A stretch of 38,178 nt of DNA. Origin: Burkholderiales bacterium (GTDB lineage: Bacteria; Pseudomonadota; Gammaproteobacteria; Burkholderiales; Burkholderiaceae_F). Below the pieces are notes generated by a model that searched no databases, had not been told where the DNA came from, and saw nothing but the letters and a program-made list of their open reading frames with translations. A program made the translations under genes and the position numbers. This document shows, piece by piece, positions 18,324-27,240 of the stretch (positions are counted from its first letter, which is position 1; the number at the start of each line of letters is the position of its first letter). The DNA lies in assembly GCA_020248785.1 (NCBI GenBank), contig JADCGX010000030.1, positions 1 through 38,178 on the forward strand. The letters run 5' to 3'.

Positions 18324-21197
18324 TCAGGAACACTGCCCGGTGTACCCGCAGGCCGTGCAGAACTCGCAGCCGTCGCGCTTGATCACCGCCGCGGCGTGAC
18401 AGCTCGGGCAGACCTTGCCCTTGACCGGCGCCGTCTCGTTCTCGATCACCTTGACGGCGTCGGGCAGCGCCAGGATGCCGGCGCTCTGGATCGCGCGGCC
18501 CTCGTCGTCGAGGATGCCCAGCACCTTGTAGCGGTGCAGCAGCAGCGTGGCGATGTAGGCAATGGTGCTCGCGTACATCGCGCTGCGCTCCTCGCCCGGC
18601 ACCGGCGCCCAGAACTCGCCGTTCTGCTCGCCGAAGTTGAGCAGCTTGCGCAGCTTCAGGCCGATCCAGTTGGCATCGACCACGCGCATGTCGAGCGAGA
18701 TGAGCTTGCACAGGCCGTCGAGCGCCTTGGGGTACTCGCCGGCGAGCCAGATCGAGTACGGGCGGCGGCTGCCGTCGGGCAGCTGCAGCTCCTTGACGCC
18801 GAGCACGAAGTCGTCGCCGGTGTTGTGGTTCTCGATGTCCACCGTCCAGCTCATCGTGCCCAGCGGCCCGGCTTTCGGCTCCTTCTTGCTGAACAGCGCC
18901 TCCAGCATGGGCGTCGGCCGCGCCGCCAGGTCCCGGAAGGCGCCAAGCTGATCGCAGCGCCACTGCACGATGTTGGCGAAGGCGGCCACCACGCCGTTCT
19001 GCCACACCGGCTCGCCGGAGGGCGGCATCGCCAGCATGAAGCCCTGCTCGTCGCGCGCCCGGGCCAGGGCATCGAGCTTCATCTTCAGCCACGCGCGGTC
19101 CTCGCTGCGCATGTCCATCGACAGCGTCTTGGCGATCGCGCCCAGGCCGCGCGGCTGCTCGGCGCCGTTGACCCAGACCTCGAAGGGCACGGCCTGCGTG
19201 CCTTCGCCCTGGGCCTGCTCCAGTTGGCCGATGAAAATGGCGAACGCTTCCTTGCGCTCGGGGATCTCGACCATGTAGGTCCAGGCGAGGTTGCCCTCGG
19301 CCAGGTCGGGCCGGCCGGGCCACTTGAGGCTGGCCAGCGCGGGCCGCGGCGTCGAGTCGAGCCGCACGCGGCGATCGGGGTCGTCCTGCAGGTCCTGCGG
19401 CGCGCTCGCGGTGGCCGGCGTGTCCTTCCTGACCTCGAGGACCGAGCCGATCACATTGTTGGGCCGGTAGGTGGTGATGCCCTTGAGCCCGGCCTTCCAG
19501 GCCTCGAGGTAGAGCTGGCGGAAGTCGGCGAACGGGTAATCCTCGGGCACGTTGACGGTCTTGCTGACTGCCGCATCGATGTACGGCTGCACGGCGGCGA
19601 TCATCTTCATGTGATCGAGCGCGCTCATCTGGAGCGCGTGGACGAAGCCTTGCGGCAGCTGCGCGACGTCGCCGCCCATGCGCCGATACAGCCGGTAGGC
19701 GTAGTCCTCCACCGCGTACTCGGCGCGGCTGCCGTCCGGCATTCGTTTCTTGCGGATGTAGGTCCAGGAGAACGTCGGCTCGATGCCGCCCGAGGCATTG
19801 CCCGCAAAGGCCAGCGAGATGGTGCCGGTGGGCGCGATCGACAGCAGGTGCGAGTTGCGGATGCCGCTGACGCGCATGCGCGCCTTCAGTTCCGCCGGCA
19901 GGCGCGCCGCGCAGTGCGGCTCGGCGAGGTAGCGCTCGGCATCGAACAGGGGGAAGCGGCCTTTCTCCTCGGCCAGATCGACCGAAGCCTCGTAGGCGGC
20001 GTCGCGCATGGCCGCGGCGATCCGGGCCGCCAGCCCGCGCCCTGGCTCGCTGTCGTAGCGCAGGTTGAGCAGGGTGAGCGTGTTGCCCAGACCGGTGAAG
20101 CCCAGGCCGACGCGGCGCTTGTTCATGGCCTCGCGCTGCTGCTCGGGCAGCGGCCACAGCGTGGCGTCCAGCACGTTGTCGAGCGCGCGGATCGCCACCT
20201 TGACCACGCTGCGGAAGCGGGTGAAGTCGAAGCTCGCGCCCTCCCCGAACGGATCGACCACGAAACGCGAGAGGTTCACCGAGCCGAGGCAGCAGCAGCC
20301 GTAGGGCGGCAGCGGCTGCTCGCCGCAGGGATTGGTGGCCGCAATCGTCTCGCAGTACGACAGGTTGTTATCGCCGTTGACGCGGTCGATGAAGATCACG
20401 CCGGGCTCGGCGTGGCTGTAAGTCGACTGCATGATCTGGTCGAACAGCGCGCGCGCGCTCGCCTTGCGATACACCCAGCTGCCGTCGGCACGCTGATAGG
20501 CGCCGTCCTTGTCGAACGGCTCGGCGGCGTGCCACAGCTCGATCTGGCCGTCCTTGTCGACCGCGCGCATGAAGGCGTCGGTCACCGCCACGCTCATGTT
20601 GAAGTTCGACAGCGAGCCGTCGCGCTTGGCGTGGATGAAGTCCTCCACGTCCGGGTGGTCGCAGCGGATCATGCCCATCTGCGCGCCGCGCCGGCTGCCG
20701 GCGCTCTCCAGGGTCTCGCAGCTCTTGTCGAACACGCGCATGTAGCTGAGCGGCCCGCTGGCGCGCGAGTGCGTGCCGCGCACCAGGGCGCCCTTGGGCC
20801 GGATATTGGAGAAGTCGTAGCCCACGCCGCCGCCGCGGCGCATGGTCTCGGCCGCCTGATTGAGCGCGAGGTAGATCGAGGGCACGCCATCGGTGCCCGC
20901 GCCGCTGATGGCGTCGCCCACGGGCTGCACGAAGCAGTTGATCAGCGTGGCGGCGATCTCGGTGCCGGCGGCCGAGTTCACACGACCGCCCGGGATGAAG
21001 CCTTCGGTCATCGCCTCATGGAACTTCTGTTCCCACTCGGCGCGCCTGGCCGGCGCCTCGACGGCAGCCAATCCGCGCGCCACGCGGCGACGCACGTCAT
21101 CAACGGTCCTTTCTTCTCCCTTGGCGTACTTCTCCAAAAGTACGTCGATCGAAATGGGCTGCTCGTCCAGCAGCAGTTGCGCCTGGTCCAGTTTCAT
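18324..21197 (-). CDS. nrdJ: Vitamin B12-dependent (class II) ribonucleoside-diphosphate reductase
   Basis: 957 residues from the ATG at 21197, making deoxyribonucleotides through adenosylcobalamin radical chemistry without oxygen dependence. The catalytic core shows NCFVQPVGDAISG (first active-site Cys), RRGGGVGYDFSNIRPKGA, NPCGEQPLPPYGCCCLGSVN (the NPCGE catalytic loop) and PTGTISLAFAGNASGGIEP. The C-terminal third has a TSCPD-type region (MSWTVDIENHNTGDDFVLG) and the protein ends in a zinc-ribbon-like CPSC...CTACGYTGQC tail that probably carries the redox-active cysteines. No nrdA/nrdB lies nearby. The upstream region was read for a cobalamin riboswitch and none was convincing. It diverges from the CysB-like gene. 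Confidence 0.96.
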   Translation of the reverse strand: MKLDQAQLLLDEQPISIDVLLEKYAKGEERTVDDVRRRVARGLAAVEAPARRAEWEQKFHEAMTEGFIPGGRVNSAAGTEIAATLINCFVQPVGDAISGAGTDGVPSIYLALNQAAETMRRGGGVGYDFSNIRPKGALVRGTHSRASGPLSYMRVFDKSCETLESAGSRRGAQMGMIRCDHPDVEDFIHAKRDGSLSNFNMSVAVTDAFMRAVDKDGQIELWHAAEPFDKDGAYQRADGSWVYRKASARALFDQIMQSTYSHAEPGVIFIDRVNGDNNLSYCETIAATNPCGEQPLPPYGCCCLGSVNLSRFVVDPFGEGASFDFTRFRSVVKVAIRALDNVLDATLWPLPEQQREAMNKRRVGLGFTGLGNTLTLLNLRYDSEPGRGLAARIAAAMRDAAYEASVDLAEEKGRFPLFDAERYLAEPHCAARLPAELKARMRVSGIRNSHLLSIAPTGTISLAFAGNASGGIEPTFSWTYIRKKRMPDGSRAEYAVEDYAYRLYRRMGGDVAQLPQGFVHALQMSALDHMKMIAAVQPYIDAAVSKTVNVPEDYPFADFRQLYLEAWKAGLKGITTYRPNNVIGSVLEVRKDTPATASAPQDLQDDPDRRVRLDSTPRPALASLKWPGRPDLAEGNLAWTYMVEIPERKEAFAIFIGQLEQAQGEGTQAVPFEVWVNGAEQPRGLGAIAKTLSMDMRSEDRAWLKMKLDALARARDEQGFMLAMPPSGEPVWQNGVVAAFANIVQWRCDQLGAFRDLAARPTPMLEALFSKKEPKAGPLGTMSWTVDIENHNTGDDFVLGVKELQLPDGSRRPYSIWLAGEYPKALDGLCKLISLDMRVVDANWIGLKLRKLLNFGEQNGEFWAPVPGEERSAMYASTIAYIATLLLHRYKVLGILDDEGRAIQSAGILALPDAVKVIENETAPVKGKVCPSCHAAAVIKRDGCEFCTACGYTGQCS

Positions 21198-21536
21198 TGT
21201 TGGTGTGTTCCTGCGTGGCTTGCCGCGCTGATCCGGCGGCAGAAGATCGTTCTTTGTAGGCTTCCCGCGCGAGGAGCGCAAGTGCGTGTCGGTCGGGATT
21301 GACGCGATTGATGCGCGCGCGTCGCGATACGGAACTCTACACGCTCGCTACCCGTGTGTCGGCGCATCTGCGGCTTTGCGGACGAAGCGCACGAGCGGCG
21401 CCGCGCCGTGTCCACGACGACCGTGCCGAGCCGAAGTCCGTCGACCGATATACTGCTTTCGGCGCGCGGGTGAAGTGGCCGTTTAGGTCGAAGTGGGTGA
21501 TCGTCGGCACACGCCTCCTTGAGAACGGAAGCCCGA
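21198..21536. other. Intergenic region between divergent nrdJ and the CysB-like gene
   Basis: 339 bp. A good -10-like TATACT lies at 21449-21454 on the plus strand, pointing to the CysB-like gene, but without a clear -35. No B12-box-like core, NrdR-box pair or tRNA was recognised. The regulatory sites of both genes presumably lie here. Confidence 0.45.
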
Positions 21537-22463
21537 ATGAACCTTCAACAGTTCAAGTTTCTGCGAGAGGTCGCGCGGCAGAAGTTCAACATCACGGCCG
21601 CCGCCCGCATCCTGCACACCTCCCAGCCCGGCGTTTCCAAGGCGATCATCGAGCTCGAAGACGAGCTCGCCGTGTCGATTTTTGCTCGTAGCGGCAAGCG
21701 GATCCTCGGCCTGACGCCACCTGGTCAGCAGGTGCTGCTTGCGGCCGAGCGGATCATGCAGGAAGCCGACAACCTCAAGAAGCTGTCACGCGATTACGCC
21801 GGCTCACCCTCTGGCGCCCTGCGTGTCGCGACCACGCACACGCAAGCGCGCTACGTGCTGCCGCAGGTGGTGCGGCAGTTCGCGTCCAAGTATCCGCAGG
21901 TTCGTCTGAAGCTGCTGCAGGCCGATCCGCCGCAGATCGTGCAGATGCTCAACAACGGGCAGGCCGATGTTGGCGTGGCCACCGAGTCGTTGGCTGACGC
22001 GCCGGGCCTGCGCTCGATCAGCGTGTACGAGTGGCAGCATGCCGCGGTGGTTCCGCCGCAGCACGCGCTTGCCAAGTTTCAGCTCACGCCCGGCAAGCTC
22101 ACGCTGAAGGACCTCGCGCGAAACCCGCTCGTGACCTACGAGGCTCACTTCGCGGGTCGCGCCAAGATCGATGCCGCGTTCGCGGCAGCGAACATCGCAC
22201 CGAGCATCGTGCTCGAGGCGATTGATGCCGACGTCATCAAGACCTACGTGCAGGTGGGGCTCGGGGTGGGCATCGTCGCCGCCGTGGCCGTCGACCCGCG
22301 GCGCGACAACCTCGTCATGCTGCCCTGCGGGCATCTGTTTGGCACCAATACCACGCGATTGGCGGTCAAGCAGGGTGCTTACCTGCGCGGTTTCGTTTAC
22401 AGCTTCATCGAGTTGCTGGCGCCCGGTTGGGACAAGCGGCGGCTCGAGGAGGCCTTTGCCTGA
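21537..22463 (+). CDS. CysB-family LysR-type transcriptional regulator
   Basis: 308 residues. The start MNLQQFKFLREVARQKFNIT and the helix-turn-helix AARILHTSQPGVSKAIIELEDELAVSIFARSGKR match CysB/Cbl proteins, whose signature 'TSQPG(I/V)SK...LE(D)EL' and 'FxRxGK' are present. The ligand domain carries ATTHTQARYVLPQVVRQF, a region that in CysB contributes to sulfate/N-acetylserine binding (TTHTQARY). It therefore probably senses O- or N-acetylserine and controls sulfur assimilation genes, which are not in this window. The ATG at 21537 is preferred to a TTG six codons upstream. The gene stands alone and could also act on the divergent nrdJ, but nothing shows it. Confidence 0.9.
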   Translation: MNLQQFKFLREVARQKFNITAAARILHTSQPGVSKAIIELEDELAVSIFARSGKRILGLTPPGQQVLLAAERIMQEADNLKKLSRDYAGSPSGALRVATTHTQARYVLPQVVRQFASKYPQVRLKLLQADPPQIVQMLNNGQADVGVATESLADAPGLRSISVYEWQHAAVVPPQHALAKFQLTPGKLTLKDLARNPLVTYEAHFAGRAKIDAAFAAANIAPSIVLEAIDADVIKTYVQVGLGVGIVAAVAVDPRRDNLVMLPCGHLFGTNTTRLAVKQGAYLRGFVYSFIELLAPGWDKRRLEEAFA

Positions 22464-22657
22464 TCGTCCGCCGGGCCCCGCGCCGCGCGCCGCGGGCCCG
22501 CGCGCCGTGCGAGCGCCGCGCAGGCCGGTGATGGGCACCGCCCGCTCGACTGCCCGGGCGCGCGGCCGACGGCTAGACTCGGCTGATTTGACATGGTGTG
22601 TGGAGCCGCGCAGCGCCGCTGGGTGGCGTGAGCCCGCGCGCCCTTGAGGAGGTCGGC

Positions 22658-23296
22658 ATGAACACGCCCGCTGCCCAGCTCGCAGTCCCGCGCGCCGTCG
22701 CGCCCGCGCCGATCCACGGCCTGCATCACTTTGCCTACCGCTGCAAGGATGCGGAGGAGACCAGGCACTTCTACGAGGACGTCCTCGGGCTGCCGCTTTG
22801 GCACATCATCCAGAGCGACTACGTGCCGTCGACTGGCGAGTTCTGCCCGTATACGCACATTTTCTTCCGGATGACCGATGGATCGTGCATCGCGTTCTTC
22901 GACCTTGGCGACGACGTCGCCTGCGCGCCGTCGCCCAACACGCCCGCGTGGGTGAATCACCTGGCGCTGCGCGTGGACACGGTCGAGCAACTCGAGTCGA
23001 TCAAGGCGCGGCTGGAGCAGCATGGGATAGAAGTGGTCGGCGTCACCGACCACCACATTTTCATGTCGATCTACTTTTTCGACCCCAATGGCATCCGCCT
23101 GGAGCTGTCGGCGCAGCTCGCCTCCGAGCTGCAGATGCTCGAGGAGAGCAAGAGCGCGCACGCGCGCCTGGCCGAGTGGACGCGCCGCAAGGACGAATGG
23201 CGCAAGGCACGCGCGTCCGGCGACGCCCCGGCCGTGCTCAAGCCGCAGCAGAACGACCGGCCCGAAGTCGCCGCGCGCGCGGCGGCGAAAGGCTAG
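22658..23296 (+). CDS. VOC superfamily protein (glyoxalase/extradiol dioxygenase fold)
   Basis: 212 residues from the ATG at 22658, with GAGGAGG at 22645-22651. Two beta-alpha-beta-beta-beta modules are visible: IHGLHHFAYRCKDAEETRHFYEDVLGLPL, and VNHLALRVDTVEQLESIKARL ending in YFFDPNGIRLELSAQL. Likely metal ligands are His in LHHFAYR, His in VNHLALR and Glu in IRLEL, the positions used in this superfamily. The C-terminal 60 residues are a charged helix. The reaction is unknown; position in a catabolic run suggests a ring-cleaving dioxygenase or an isomerase. The stop codon TAG forms the first three bases of a palindromic element, so the original C-terminus may have been slightly different. 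Confidence 0.9.
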   Translation: MNTPAAQLAVPRAVAPAPIHGLHHFAYRCKDAEETRHFYEDVLGLPLWHIIQSDYVPSTGEFCPYTHIFFRMTDGSCIAFFDLGDDVACAPSPNTPAWVNHLALRVDTVEQLESIKARLEQHGIEVVGVTDHHIFMSIYFFDPNGIRLELSAQLASELQMLEESKSAHARLAEWTRRKDEWRKARASGDAPAVLKPQQNDRPEVAARAAAKG

Positions 23297-23490
23297 TGTC
23301 CCAACCCATAAGTTTCGAAACAACATTGGCGAGAATCGCCGCCCCACTTTGTCGCCGTGCTCGCCGGGTTCCCAACCCGGCTGCGCGCGGCTTCGCGCGG
23401 CTTCGCGTCTGGCGGCGACTTCGCCATTGTTGTGCGCCACCATTCCGCACGCCCTCGGCAATGCTTCGAAACTTGTGGGTCGGGACACTA
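23294..23490. mobile_element. 197-bp palindromic MITE-like element
   Basis: The ends are 26-bp inverted repeats, TAGTGTCCCAACCCATAAGT... at 23294-23319 and its near complement at 23465-23490 (24 of 26 match). A second pair of inner arms lies at 23321-23343 and 23411-23432 (CAACATTGGCGAGAATCGCC against CAACAATGGCGAAGTCGCC in complement), and a central hairpin CCGGGTT-CCC-AACCCGG at 23364-23380. It is flanked on both sides by GGC, a possible 3-bp target duplication. It encodes no transposase. A non-autonomous transposon (MITE) is the best reading; a purely structural transcript-end palindrome is the alternative. Confidence 0.7.
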
Positions 23491-23554
23491 GGCACGTCCT
23501 TCACGCGAGCCGCCGGCCGCAGCCTGCCGCCCGACATCTGACCCCGGACATGCC

Positions 23555-24553
23555 TTGAAGATCTGCGTCGTTGGCGCCGGCGGCATCGGTGCCACCATCG
23601 GCGGCCGACTGGCGCGCGCCGGACAGCGCGTGAGCCTGGTGGCGCGTGGCGTGCACCTGCAGGCCTTGCGCGAGCGCGGCTTGCGACTGGTCGACCATGT
23701 CGACCAGCGCGACGACACGCTTGCATTGCCGGCCCATGACGAGCCGGCGCGCCTGGCGTCCGAACTTGGCGCGCAGGACGTCATTGTCATCGCGCTCAAG
23801 GCCCATGCGATTGCCGCCATGCTGCCGCGCCTGGCGCCGCTGCTGCATCCGGATACCGTCGTGATTCCAGCGATCAACGGCCTGCCCTGGTGGTACTTCC
23901 ACAAGGACGGCGGTGCGTTCGACGGCCAGAGCATTGGCGCGCTCGATCCTGCCGGCCGCATGTTCGCTGCGCTGGACTGCGCGCACATCGTCGGCTGCGT
24001 GGTCCACTTGGCGGCGGAGCAGCGGGCACCGGGCGAGGTGCATCACACCGGTGGCCGCCGGCTCATGCTGGGCGAGCCCGACCGCAGCCGCAGCGAACGC
24101 CTGCAGCGTGTCTGCGCAGTCCTGACCGAAGCCGGCTTCGAGGCCGTGGCCTCTGGCGACATCCGGCGCGACGTGTGGTGGAAGCTGCTTGGCAACCTGT
24201 CGTTCAACCCGGTGGCCGCGCTGACGGGCTACCTGATGAACCGGATCATCGACGACGAGGGCGTACTTGACGTCATTCGCGCCGTGATGCGCGAGGGCAT
24301 GGCGGTCTCGGCACACTACGGTTACCCGATGCCGATGACACCGGATCAGCGCATCGATGTGGCGCGCCAGCTGGGAGCAGCCAAGATTTCGATGCTGCAG
24401 GACATCGAGCAAAGGCGCCGGCTCGAGCTCGATGCCATCGTCGGTAGCGTGATCGAACTCGCCGAGCGTGCCGGGCTCGCCGTGCCGACCACGCGTGTGT
24501 TGCACGCACTGACCCAGGCGCGGGCGCGCGCGCTCGGCATCGAAGGCCATTGA
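23555..24553 (+). CDS. Ketopantoate reductase family protein (2-dehydropantoate 2-reductase-like)
   Basis: 332 residues from a TTG start at 23555; no ATG or GTG in frame gives a better start, because the dinucleotide-binding motif KICVVGAGGIGATIGGRL begins at once. The C-terminal helical domain has VWWKLLGNLSFNPVAALTG, carrying the catalytic Lys and the Asn/Asn-Pro substrate pocket of ApbA/PanE, and SMLQDIEQRRRLELDAIVG, carrying the Ser and Glu. PanE reduces ketopantoate with NADPH. Many PanE-like paralogues in catabolic clusters act on other 2-keto acids, and the neighbours here favour that. It follows the palindromic element and lies 12 bp before the monooxygenase. Confidence 0.88.
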   Translation: MKICVVGAGGIGATIGGRLARAGQRVSLVARGVHLQALRERGLRLVDHVDQRDDTLALPAHDEPARLASELGAQDVIVIALKAHAIAAMLPRLAPLLHPDTVVIPAINGLPWWYFHKDGGAFDGQSIGALDPAGRMFAALDCAHIVGCVVHLAAEQRAPGEVHHTGGRRLMLGEPDRSRSERLQRVCAVLTEAGFEAVASGDIRRDVWWKLLGNLSFNPVAALTGYLMNRIIDDEGVLDVIRAVMREGMAVSAHYGYPMPMTPDQRIDVARQLGAAKISMLQDIEQRRRLELDAIVGSVIELAERAGLAVPTTRVLHALTQARARALGIEGH

Positions 24554-24565
24554 AGGTGCAGCGCG

Positions 24566-26251
24566 GTGCCTGACGGTCCGGCCCTCGCCCCCGCCATTGC
24601 GCCCACGCGCATCAACACCGCGGTGACGGGCGGGACCTACCCGCTGCCCGTGTATCCGTTCGTCGAACCCGCGGAGCTTGCCGGGCAGCTTGGGCGCCAT
24701 GCGGTGGTGGTCATCGGCGCGGGGCTGGCCGGCCTCGCAGCGGGGGCAGACTTCTCGGTGCGCGGCATTCCCGCCGTGGTGTTCGATGAGGACAACACCG
24801 TGGGGGTGCGCGGCGCGTCGAGTCGCTGCATCTGTTACGAGCGCAGGAGCTTGCAGTTTTTCCGGCGCGTCGGCGTGTACCAGCGCGGTGCCGCCGAGGG
24901 CGTGCCCTGGAGCGTGAGCCGCGCGTTTTTTGGCGACCGTGAGGTCGAATGCGCCGCGCTGCCACACCTGCCGGGCGCGCCGCAGCCCGCCTTCATCAAC
25001 CTGCAGCAGTTTTACGTCGCGTGGTTTCTCGTCGACCGGATCTACGAGCTCGGCATCGTGGACCTGCGCTGGAAGACGCGCGTCAGCGGCGTGACGCCAC
25101 CTGCCGACCATGTCGAAGTGCATGTGAGCACGCCGGCCGGGCAGTGCACATTGCAGGCGGGCTGGCTTATCGACTGTAGCGGCGGGCGCAGTGCGGTTCC
25201 TGGCTGGGTCGGTGTCGATTCGCAGGGCGCGAGCCTGCCCCCCCGCTGGTGCATCGCCGATGTTCGCCTTGGCGAGGGCGTCTCGTCGCCGACCGAGCGC
25301 CGTGCCTGGTTGCAGGCGCCGTTCAATGCCGGCCACGCCGTCTGGATGCTGCCCATGGCCGACCGCGTGTGGCGCTTCGATTACCAGTTGCCGCAGGGCG
25401 CCGACGCTGAGGCCGAGAGCCATCCGCAGCGCGTGCACGCGCGCCTGCGCGCGCAGTTTGGCGCCGAGCTGCCGTACGAGTTGGTCTGGCTTGGCGCCTA
25501 CATCAGCCGCAGCCAGTGCCTGGCGCACTTTCGCGCCGGCCGTGTCTTCTTCGCGGGCGATGCGGCGCACGTCATGAGCCCATTTGGCGCGCGCGGCGGC
25601 AACGCCGGCGTGCAGGAAGTGGAAAACCTGGTGTGGAAGCTCGCCCTGGTGCTGCAAGGCCGCGCGCCGGAGGCGCTGCTCGACAGCGACGAGGCCGAGC
25701 GGCACCCGGCCGCGCAGCAGGGCATTCGCGCCTGCGAGGCGACCGCGCAACTGCTGACGCCACGGCCGGGGGGCGAGGTGGACGCGCAGGCGCGGGCGCT
25801 GCTTGATCCCGCGCTTCTCGTCACACCGGCGCTGTACGCGCAGTCGCCACTGGCGCACGACGGCAACTGGCGCGGCGTGCACAACGCGATGCTGCAGCTG
25901 CCTGATGGTCGTGCCGCCGATCTTGTCGCCCTGCCGCAGCATCTCGATCACGCGATCGTGGACATCATGCGCGGTAAGCTGCCGACCGCACTGGCCGTGC
26001 GGTGCGCCGTGCTGCTGCCCGAGCGCTATCCCGTGCGCTTCGTGCAGCTTGGCCGCGGCGGCGAACTCGGTGCCTTGCCGCCCCTGGTCGACGCACAGGG
26101 GCTGCTCGAGGCGCAGCTCGGCTGCGTTGACGAGGTACCGCAGGTCGTCTTCCTGCGACCGGACCTGTATTGCGCCGCGCCGGTGGCGGCGACGCAGCTC
26201 CAGCCCGTGGAACGCTCCCTGCGTCGCCTGCTCGGCCTCGGCGAGGATTGA
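24566..26251 (+). CDS. FAD-dependent aromatic monooxygenase-like oxidoreductase
   Basis: 561 residues from a GTG start. The FAD site is HAVVVIGAGLAGLAAGADFS near residue 45 (GxGxxG), with the acidic end of strand 2 at VVFDED. The second FAD motif FFAGDAAHVMSPFGARGGNA near residue 330 (GD motif) is followed by EVENLVWKLALVLQG, the hallmark of class A flavoprotein hydroxylases such as phenol and 3-hydroxyphenylpropionate hydroxylases. A C-terminal thioredoxin-like domain (about 480-561, RYPVRFVQLGRGGELGAL) is as in that group. It likely hydroxylates an aromatic acid or quinol with NAD(P)H and O2. It is coupled with the ketopantoate-reductase-like gene and probably the same operon. Confidence 0.9.
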   Translation: MPDGPALAPAIAPTRINTAVTGGTYPLPVYPFVEPAELAGQLGRHAVVVIGAGLAGLAAGADFSVRGIPAVVFDEDNTVGVRGASSRCICYERRSLQFFRRVGVYQRGAAEGVPWSVSRAFFGDREVECAALPHLPGAPQPAFINLQQFYVAWFLVDRIYELGIVDLRWKTRVSGVTPPADHVEVHVSTPAGQCTLQAGWLIDCSGGRSAVPGWVGVDSQGASLPPRWCIADVRLGEGVSSPTERRAWLQAPFNAGHAVWMLPMADRVWRFDYQLPQGADAEAESHPQRVHARLRAQFGAELPYELVWLGAYISRSQCLAHFRAGRVFFAGDAAHVMSPFGARGGNAGVQEVENLVWKLALVLQGRAPEALLDSDEAERHPAAQQGIRACEATAQLLTPRPGGEVDAQARALLDPALLVTPALYAQSPLAHDGNWRGVHNAMLQLPDGRAADLVALPQHLDHAIVDIMRGKLPTALAVRCAVLLPERYPVRFVQLGRGGELGALPPLVDAQGLLEAQLGCVDEVPQVVFLRPDLYCAAPVAATQLQPVERSLRRLLGLGED

Positions 26252-26301
26252 GTTCGCCTGCTCCGTCCTCCTTCCCCAACTCTCACGCTCCTGAGCCCCC
26301 C

Positions 26302-27183
26302 ATGACCACTGTCGCCTTCATCGGTCTCGGCAACATGGGCCGGCCGATGGCCGGTCACCTGATCGCGGCCGGTTACACGCTGCGCGTGCACGCCCGGCGT
26401 GCCGCGGCGATGCAGGCCCTGGCCGACCTCGGCGCCACGCCGTGCGCTGCGCCCGCCGAGGCGGCCCGCGGTGCGCAGTTCATCGTGACCAATGTCACCA
26501 ACAGCGAGGACGTGCGCCAGGTGCTGCTGGGCGCAGGCGGCGCCATCGAGACCGCTGCGGCCGGCAGCGTGGTGATCGACCACAGCACGATCTCGGCGCA
26601 GGTCACGCGCGAGATCGCCGCTGCGCTGGCCGAGCGCGGTGTCGAGATGCTCGATTGCCCCGTGTCCGGCGGCGTCAAGGGCGCGGTTGCGGCAACGCTT
26701 TCGATCATGGTGGGGGGCAAGCCCGAGGTGCTGGAGCGCGCGCGACCGCTGCTGGCCGCGGTCGGGCAGACCATCACCTATATCGGCGGCCACGGCGCCG
26801 GCCAGGTGGTCAAGGCCTGCAACCAGATCGTGCAGGTGGTCAACATCCAGGGCATCGCCGAGGCCATGCTGTTCGCGCGGGCACAAGGCGTGGATTGCAC
26901 GCGCATGCTCGGTGCGCTGCAGGCGGGCTTTGCCGGCAGCAAGATGCTCGACCTCATGGGTCCAAAGATGGCCGCGCGCGACTTTGCCGCCGGCATCGAG
27001 GCACGCCTGCACCAGAAGGACTACGGCCTCATCGTCGAGATGGCGCGCGAGGCCAAGCTCGCGATACCCGCGGTGGCTGTGGTGGCGCAGCAGCTCAACG
27101 CACTGGTGGGGCAGGGCTGGGGGACGGATGACACCAGCAGCCTGCTGCGGGTGCTCGAAGCGCTGAACGGCAAGTCAGCCTAG
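26302..27183 (+). CDS. 3-Hydroxyisobutyrate dehydrogenase family oxidoreductase
   Basis: 293 residues, typical for the beta-hydroxyacid dehydrogenase family. The nucleotide site is VAFIGLGNMGRPMAGHL at the N-terminus. The substrate loop DCPVSGGVKGAVAATLSIMVGG lies near residue 120, and the catalytic Lys is in GAGQVVKACNQ near 170. The C-terminal domain carries DYGLIVEMAREAKLAIP. Members reduce tartronate semialdehyde or oxidise 3-hydroxyisobutyrate or other 3-hydroxyacids. The specific substrate cannot be read from sequence. It lies 50 bp after the monooxygenase and ends the plus-strand run. Confidence 0.92.
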   Translation: MTTVAFIGLGNMGRPMAGHLIAAGYTLRVHARRAAAMQALADLGATPCAAPAEAARGAQFIVTNVTNSEDVRQVLLGAGGAIETAAAGSVVIDHSTISAQVTREIAAALAERGVEMLDCPVSGGVKGAVAATLSIMVGGKPEVLERARPLLAAVGQTITYIGGHGAGQVVKACNQIVQVVNIQGIAEAMLFARAQGVDCTRMLGALQAGFAGSKMLDLMGPKMAARDFAAGIEARLHQKDYGLIVEMAREAKLAIPAVAVVAQQLNALVGQGWGTDDTSSLLRVLEALNGKSA

Positions 27184-27240
27184 ACGGCGCCGCGTGCCTG
27201 GGGCAAGCAAGGCACGGACCGTGCCGCGCATTGGCCCCCG

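Noticed and set aside
21198-21300. Cobalamin riboswitch upstream of the B12-dependent reductase
   Set aside because: A GCAAGCCACG-like run is present but the conserved B12 box and surrounding stems could not be built.
18186-21302. Very long open frame (about 1038 codons) on the plus strand across nrdJ
   Set aside because: It is the antisense of a clearly recognised gene, has Arg/His/Ala-rich composition and no family resemblance; long antisense frames are common at this G+C content.
23501-25951. 816-codon open frame on the minus strand across the PanE-like and monooxygenase genes
   Set aside because: The plus-strand genes have complete NAD(P) and FAD motifs; the antisense frame has none.
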